In this document: positions 58,560 through 64,000 of the stretch, piece by piece | How positions within the stretch are numbered: position 1 is the first letter of the stretch | How the letters are laid out: every line of letters begins with the position of its first letter | NCBI GenBank assembly: GCA_022432975.1 | Contig: CM039502.1 | Coordinates: 3,214,375 to 3,278,374 of the forward strand | Origin: Begonia masoniana | Lineage: Eukaryota > Streptophyta > Magnoliopsida > Cucurbitales > Begoniaceae | Direction: 5' to 3' | DNA: 64,000 nt | The notes under the pieces: generated by a model | Told to the model about the DNA's origin: nothing | What the model saw: the letters and a program-made list of their open reading frames with translations, nothing else | Databases searched by the model: none | Program-made: the position numbers and the translations under genes

Positions 58560-60040
58560 GTTGAATTCCTTCTGTTCAATGAAGATTTTAGAAAACTACT
58601 TTGAAAAACACGAAACTATTTACAAATTTTTTAAAATTATTTTTTAAAAAAATGGAGAAGAAAGAAAAAATAAAAATTGGGTAGAGTTCAACGAAAGAAA
58701 GAATAATATTATGTTTACGTTTTATTCTTATTTTTTTATGTATTAAATAATAATTGATGTAATTAATGATTTATTTAAGTATTTGTAATTTATACTATCA
58801 ATTATATTAATTGATGTTTGTCATGTTAAAAAAGAAAAAAAATAGAAGAACCCAAGGATGAATACTTCTTTATTGTGGAGACTATAATTTTAAATAGTGG
58901 TTTATGTACCAAACAATCTAGTCTTCCTCGTTGTTGCCAAAACTAACGTGGGAATGGTAAAAGCATTTGTACACACTCTCACTTTTATGCATAGTAATTT
59001 ACTAATTTATTGATAATTTAACTAATAATGAGATAAAATCTTTATTTCTTAATTAAATTTAATTATATACAATTTTATTAAAATCGAAGTATGATATATG
59101 CCTATGCATGAGATGTAGGGCTCATGGAAGGAGTTTATCTTTGCTATAAAGTTCACAATTTACACTACGATAGTCGATGCGCTAAAAGCAAAATGTGTTA
59201 GTGAAATCATACATACTGATATTGTTTGGCGATTCGAATTTTAGTGTGGCATGCAAATTTACGTAGGATTTTTACGCTCTTCTTCTGATTTCATACGCTT
59301 GAAAAATAATATAATAGGTTAATATTAGACTAGACAATTTAACCACAAAAAAATTGACATGCATGACTGAAAAAGAGGTATATTCAAAGAAGTAAAAGAA
59401 AATACTTACAGAAAAAAAAAAAGGAAGATTATTCTTTCTATTCGAATTTCATTAAAGCTTTTAAGAAATAGTAATGCTAGGTTCCTCTAATTTTCACTCT
59501 TGTTTTAACTTCTCTCACGTGAACTTGATTAATCAGCATAATTAATATATTATTTTAAATATTATGATTTATACGCTAAAAAACTTTTGTTATCAAATAA
59601 AAAAAATAAATTAAAAAGGAGGTTATGGAGAATTAAAATGTAGACGAGACCAATTTTATTGAGTGATGTAATATGAGAGTTCAGAGGGACATCCTCATTG
59701 GACATGGACTCCTAGAAACAAACACTACCACTCCTTCCTGCCTACGAAGAAAAAAAAAAAAAAGTCGATTAGAAAATGACAACGTCAATCAAAGGGAGAA
59801 GATTTATTAGAGCATCCCGTAGGTTGTTGTTTGTGGATGGTTGTGTGACTCGATTGCAGCTTCTATTTTCTTCTTCAGACTCTCCATCTCCTCTCCTCCT
59901 CCCTTCAAACAAAAAAAAGAAGTCAAATTAACTCTTAAATTTTAGTTGGTGAAGAGAGAGAGAGTAGCAAATTAGGAAAATCCTCTCACGTAATACAAAA
60001 GTAATATTATATATAGTTTGATTTCTAACGAAATAATATA
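58560..60040. other. AT-rich intergenic sequence before the MULE
   Basis: No gene was recognised. On the minus strand near 59811-59892 there is a 26-codon open frame (MESLKKKIEAAIES...) preceded by an acceptor-like site. It could be a last exon cut off by the neighbouring MULE, but nothing upstream supports it. Confidence 0.35.
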
Positions 60041-60664
60041 GGGTAAAATTTAATTTGAATTCTAAAGTATGGTGTTAATTTGAAACACCTCCTAATAAAA
60101 AAATCTTAACAACAAAAACTTTAAACTATCCAACATGTAACAATTTTAACCATGATGGGTGACTGATCAACTCCCGTTTTGAATTTACGTCGCGAACAGG
60201 GGAACGATCACCTTCTGTTATTTCCAGTGCTTACGTGGTACTAGACATATTGAGTCGGAGGTCGATGCTGGGCCCGAAGACACCCCTAGTCAAACGTGCA
60301 CCATACGTGATTCGACAACGAGGGGTTCCCGCCCCGTAACGGCCCCCCGTTCTATGCCTCTCCATTTTACAGGGTGGTCGGGAACGAGAGGTCATCACCC
60401 TGAAACGGCCCCCCGTTCTCTACTTCTCCTTTTTAGAGGGTGACACTATTTTTTTGTAAGAGTGAGAACGGGGGGGTCGCCGCCCCGAAACGGTCCCTCG
60501 TTCTCAATTATTTTGCTTGAGAATGACCCCCCGTTCTTAGAAATGAGGGACCGATCTCCCACACTATATAGGAAAACGACTTCCATTCTCACCCCTCGGC
60601 TGACGAAAACCCTAAAACCTCTCTACCATTTTCTTGCTCAATTTTCTCTGTATTAGCGACGTCG

Positions 60665-62484
60665 ATGGATTCTGATTCGAGTAGATCGATTGATTTAGAT
60701 GAGACAACAACTTATGATGCCAATATGAACTGGTATTCGTACTCCCCGCCCATATACGGTGATGTTCAGGCATTCGATTATCTAGAAGGTAATGAAGAAA
60801 TAGAGGTGAAATCGACTTCAAAAACTCTAGACGATGAGCTTCAAATACCGGTCAACTCGGAGGATGATGAGGTGAAAATCATATCAGTAATGGAAGAAAT
60901 TTTGATGAGATTTTATCTAGAGAAAAAATAAAGTTCTTTAAAAGCAATTAGAGAATAAATAGTAGAATATGCTTTGAATAATGGTTATGAGATCAAATTC
61001 ATTAAAAGTGAATATCGACGACTGACGACAGTGTGTGAAGATAGATGTGATTGGCGATTGCATGGTTCAAAGATGCAAAATGAGTTTACGTTTCAAATAA
61101 AGAGTTTCAACGATTCTCACAACTGTTCAAGGAAAATTGAGAATCGACACGCTATTGTAAAATGAGTGGCAAATTATTATTTGGATAGGTTCAAAAGTCA
61201 ACATACGTGGGAAATTCCTTCCATTATCGAGACAGTGAGAAAATATTTGAATGTCAATATTACATCAAGTCTTACCAGAAGAGCAAGAAGCGAAGCGAAA
61301 AAATTTAATGAAGGGAAGAGCGACGAACAATACAAGCTATTGTGGTCGTATGCAGAAAAAATACGTAGATCAAATCCGGATAGCACGTTGGGCCTACAAA
61401 CTTACTTGGTGGGCTCTGTCGATAATAAGTCATGTGTATTCAAAAGAATGTATATGTGTACGGCTACTTGCAAGACAGGTTTGCTGCAGTGTGGTAGACC
61501 TATTATCTGTTTGAATGGTTGTCATCTAATGGGCTATTGTCCCGGCCAATTACTGACAACCGTTAGTATTGATAGCAACGATGAAATATATCACATCGCT
61601 GTTGCCAATGTGAAATCAGAGTGAATGGACTCATGGACATAATTTTTAAAGTTATTGAAGGAAGACTTACAGACTGAATCGGGATACATATGAACATTTG
61701 TTTCAGATCGACAAAAGGTATAATGCATTTTCAATTGTTTTTTCAAATATTGGGGCATTGCGATAGTTATATTGTTTTATATTGACTATGTTGTTCTTTC
61801 AAATACCAGAGGTTGTTGCCTGCTGTGCAGCAGGAATTACCGTCATCCAACCATCGTCATTGCCTCCGACATATGTACACAAATTTCAAAAATCAATTTT
61901 GGGGCAGAGTATACAGAGATGCAATGTGGAATGCGGTCACGGCAACCACAATTTTTCATTTTGAGATAGAAATGAGAAACTTACATCAGATAAACCCGGA
62001 TGTCCACGCATATCTTCGATACACAAACCTTAGATATTAGGCTAGTTATGCATTTTTTTCAATTACCAAGTGTGAATTGAGATTAAATAATTTATGTGAG
62101 TCATTCAATACAGTTCTATTACCTGTCAGGGACAAACCGATTCTGACTATGTTCGAGATGATCCGAAAGTGATCGATGACTAGGATTGTCAAAAAATATG
62201 AGAAGTTGAGATTAAATAATTTATGTGAGTCATTCAATATAGTTCTATTACCTGTCAGGGACAAACCGATTCTGACTATGTTCGAGATGATCCGAAAGTG
62301 TTCGATGACTAGGATTGTCAAAAAATATGAGAAGTTGACCTCGTCGACATACAAATGTCTCGTGTCTCAAGATAAGAAAAAAGATTGGAAACTCGAACGT
62401 ACAACTAGAAATTGGAGTGCTATGTTTGCTGGAGCTGCACGATTTGAGGTCAACAATAGTAACGATCAAATCCCTGGATTTTGA
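60665..62484 (+). pseudogene. MuDR-type MULE transposase, broken
   Basis: A start-like ORF (MDSDSSRSIDLDETTTYD, 60665-60931) ends in a stop. Fragments follow in shifting frames: a MuDR N-terminal block (61022-61165, CDWRLHGSKMQNEFTFQIK, HNCSRKIENRHAIVK) with an in-frame stop, then 61166-61624. That third piece has the transposase core FKRMYMCTATCKTGLLQCGR, PIICLNGCHLMG and GQLLTTVSIDSNDEIYHIAV, the plant MULE pattern. Two later pieces are MWNAVTATTIFHFEIEMRNL (61813-62040) and NNLCESFNIVLLPVRDKPIL (62176-62484). Several stops and frame changes make it inactive. A 129-bp tandem duplication lies in its 3' part. Identity rests on recall of MULE family motifs. Confidence 0.8.
62077..62334. repeat. 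129-bp tandem duplication in the transposase pseudogene
   Basis: Two adjacent copies (62077-62205 and 62206-62334) starting TTGAGATTAAATAATTTATG and differing at about three positions. The length is 43 codons, so the frame is kept. Confidence 0.92.
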
Positions 62485-63755
62485 CTTCACGAACCCTTCG
62501 ATGTTGGCATTTTGATGAATTTTCCTAAAAAAGTCAAGTCTCTTGGCCGATCTGAAAAATCACAATCTCGGAAAACTTGGTAGTATCTCTCCATCTTATT
62601 CCTTTCTCTAGCAAACTCGAATAATTAATTAATCGTCTCTGAAGGTATAACAATCTTTTTAATGATGATGTATGTCTTCAAACATCACGCCATCTTAGTA
62701 GAAGTCAAGTTTGCACAAAACAAGCGAATAATTCTATCGCATCTATCTCCCTTCAATTCGTACACTCCGTGTAGCGCGATTCTATCGAACATCTCATTGA
62801 TCTCCAATAACTCCCAACCTCTAAAGTTGACGGTCTTTGAATGAATAACCAAGCAGTTTAACATATCCTGCTCAATCTGCTCTTGACACATATGATTTCA
62901 AAATTCATTAGAAAAATACCCAGTTGGCGGTCGTTGCGCTTGACCTAGAGCACCTTGTGACGACGGTGCTGGTTTTTCAAACCCCTTGACATGGTACTCC
63001 TTGTGGCATCGATGAGCGATTTGGAGAAGCATATTTGGTCGGGCCACCTTGTGACGGGGCAACCTTTCTTGTAATTGTCAATTTGGGAGTCATTTGAGGG
63101 GAATTTGGTGATTTAGGTTGAATTGGGGATTTGAGGATTTTGATGATTTAGAGTTCAGATTTGTTAAATTTTTTGATGATATTTGAAGAAAATTATTAGG
63201 GATTGAGAAATCAACATGGTAGGGACGTGAAATGGTCATATTTTGTGTTGGAATCGAGGTGGGGGCCGAGAGGAAATCAAATTTTTCAGCAGTGCAAGGT
63301 GGAAGGAGGAGATGATTTTTTATATATTGTCGGGGATCGACCCCCGTTCTTGGGAAATGAACCTGTTCTCAAAATTATGGTCATTGCCCCGAAAGGGCCT
63401 CCCGTTCTTAAACATTGTGCTTGAGAATGAGGGACCATTTTAGGGTGGTGACTCCCGTTCCCAACCACCTTGTAAAATGGAAAGACAGGAAACATGGGGC
63501 TGTTGCGGGGCGGGAACCCTCCATTGTTGAATCACGTGCGGTGCACGTTAAACGGCGGGGTCTCCACTCCCAACATCGACTACGGACCCAATACGTCAAG
63601 TGTTACGTAAGCACTGGACATAACAAGGGGTGATCGACCCCCGTTCGCGGTGTAAATTTAGAATGAGGGTGATCGGCCATCCACTATGGTTTGATTTGCT
63701 ATATTTTAGATAGTTTAAAGTTTTAGTTGGTAAGATTAATTTTTTTCCAATAATA

Positions 63756-64000
63756 TATTCTATGTTTTTTGTTGTTGAAATTTGTACAAGCTTTTATATC
63801 TATATATATATATTTGATAACGTGGAGAAACTCTAAGTTCCGAATATTCCTCCTACCTAAGAGTCAAAGAATTTAAATGATGTATGTAACGAGAAGGTTG
63901 ACTCTTTTGTTTTGTTTATAAGTTCCATTTCGTTCTGGATCCCGATCATCTCATTTGTCTCTTCGTTATCACGAGTCTGAGATCTGTTTACAGTCTCTGA
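63756..64000. other. sequence after the MULE
   Basis: AT-rich with a short (TA)n run near 63800; no feature is recognised up to the window edge. Confidence 0.4.

Larger units (their letters stand above)
60046..63755. mobile_element. decayed MULE with long terminal inverted repeats (boundaries approximate)
   Basis: Sequence at about 60090-60560 is inverted at about 63290-63745. Shared blocks, read inward, include AAAACTTTAAACTAT, the pair GAACAGGGG / GAACGGGGG, CAGTGCTTACGT, GTGATTC.ACAA, GGGTTCCCGCCCCG and CCATTTTACA. The repeats are about 80-90% alike by eye. Between them lie MuDR-type transposase remnants on the plus strand. The arms carry many short GGGGG/CCCCCGTTCT motifs. The exact ends and the target duplication were not found. 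Confidence 0.75.

Noticed and set aside
59811..59892. Short minus-strand frame MESLKKKIEAAIES as a terminal exon
   Set aside because: An acceptor-like site precedes it, but no upstream exon was found before the MULE, so a gene call is not supported.

Overview
The window is nuclear DNA of a flowering plant, most likely a eudicot. Genes have many short exons separated by AT-rich introns with GT-AG borders. The recognisable proteins are typical of plants, and the spaces between them hold LTR retrotransposons, TRIMs, MULEs and a hAT-like element. I cannot name the family or species from the sequence alone. There are no bacterial operons, rRNA genes or CRISPR arrays.

Layout: (1) 2.0-6.1 kb, plus strand, a GT14/Branch-type glycosyltransferase. 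(2) 8.3-11.1 kb, minus strand, a small thioredoxin-fold protein. Facing it across a 270-bp gap is a short basic ORF (11.4 kb) that is cut by a hAT-like element. (3) 13.2-18.4 kb, minus strand, a HAT3.1-type PHD-finger homeodomain protein; one of its introns carries a complete TRIM retrotransposon. (4) 21.0-21.4 kb, the first two exons of a neprosin-type gene with no catalytic part. (5) 23.5-28.5 kb, repeats: a hairpin element with a tRNA-like loop, then the 3' end of a Gypsy-type retrotransposon. Its 4.3-kb LTR contains 87 perfect copies of a 23-bp satellite and a cluster of palindromes. (6) 29.8-35.4 kb, plus strand, a TBC (Rab-GAP) protein with a second complete TRIM in intron 1. (7) 37.5-45.4 kb, plus strand, an SBT2-type subtilase. 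(8) 46.3-47.9 kb, minus strand, a CIA2-type CCT protein. (9) 50.6-51.6 kb, a non-autonomous MULE with 9-bp target duplications. (10) 53.2-58.2 kb, plus strand, a PEPPER-like triple-KH RNA-binding protein. (11) 60.0-63.8 kb, a decayed long-TIR MULE with a broken MuDR-type transposase.

The genes belong to unrelated pathways: Golgi glycosylation, vesicle traffic, secreted proteolysis, nuclear transcription and RNA binding. They are neighbours, not a functional cluster. From memory, the TBC-subtilase pairing matches Arabidopsis gene order on chromosomes 2 and 4.

Three genes (glycosyltransferase, HAT3.1, PEPPER-like) each need exactly one single-base correction to give a full-length protein. That pattern suggests residual assembly error more than three independent mutations. 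The most unusual feature is the 2,001-bp perfect satellite inside the LTR.
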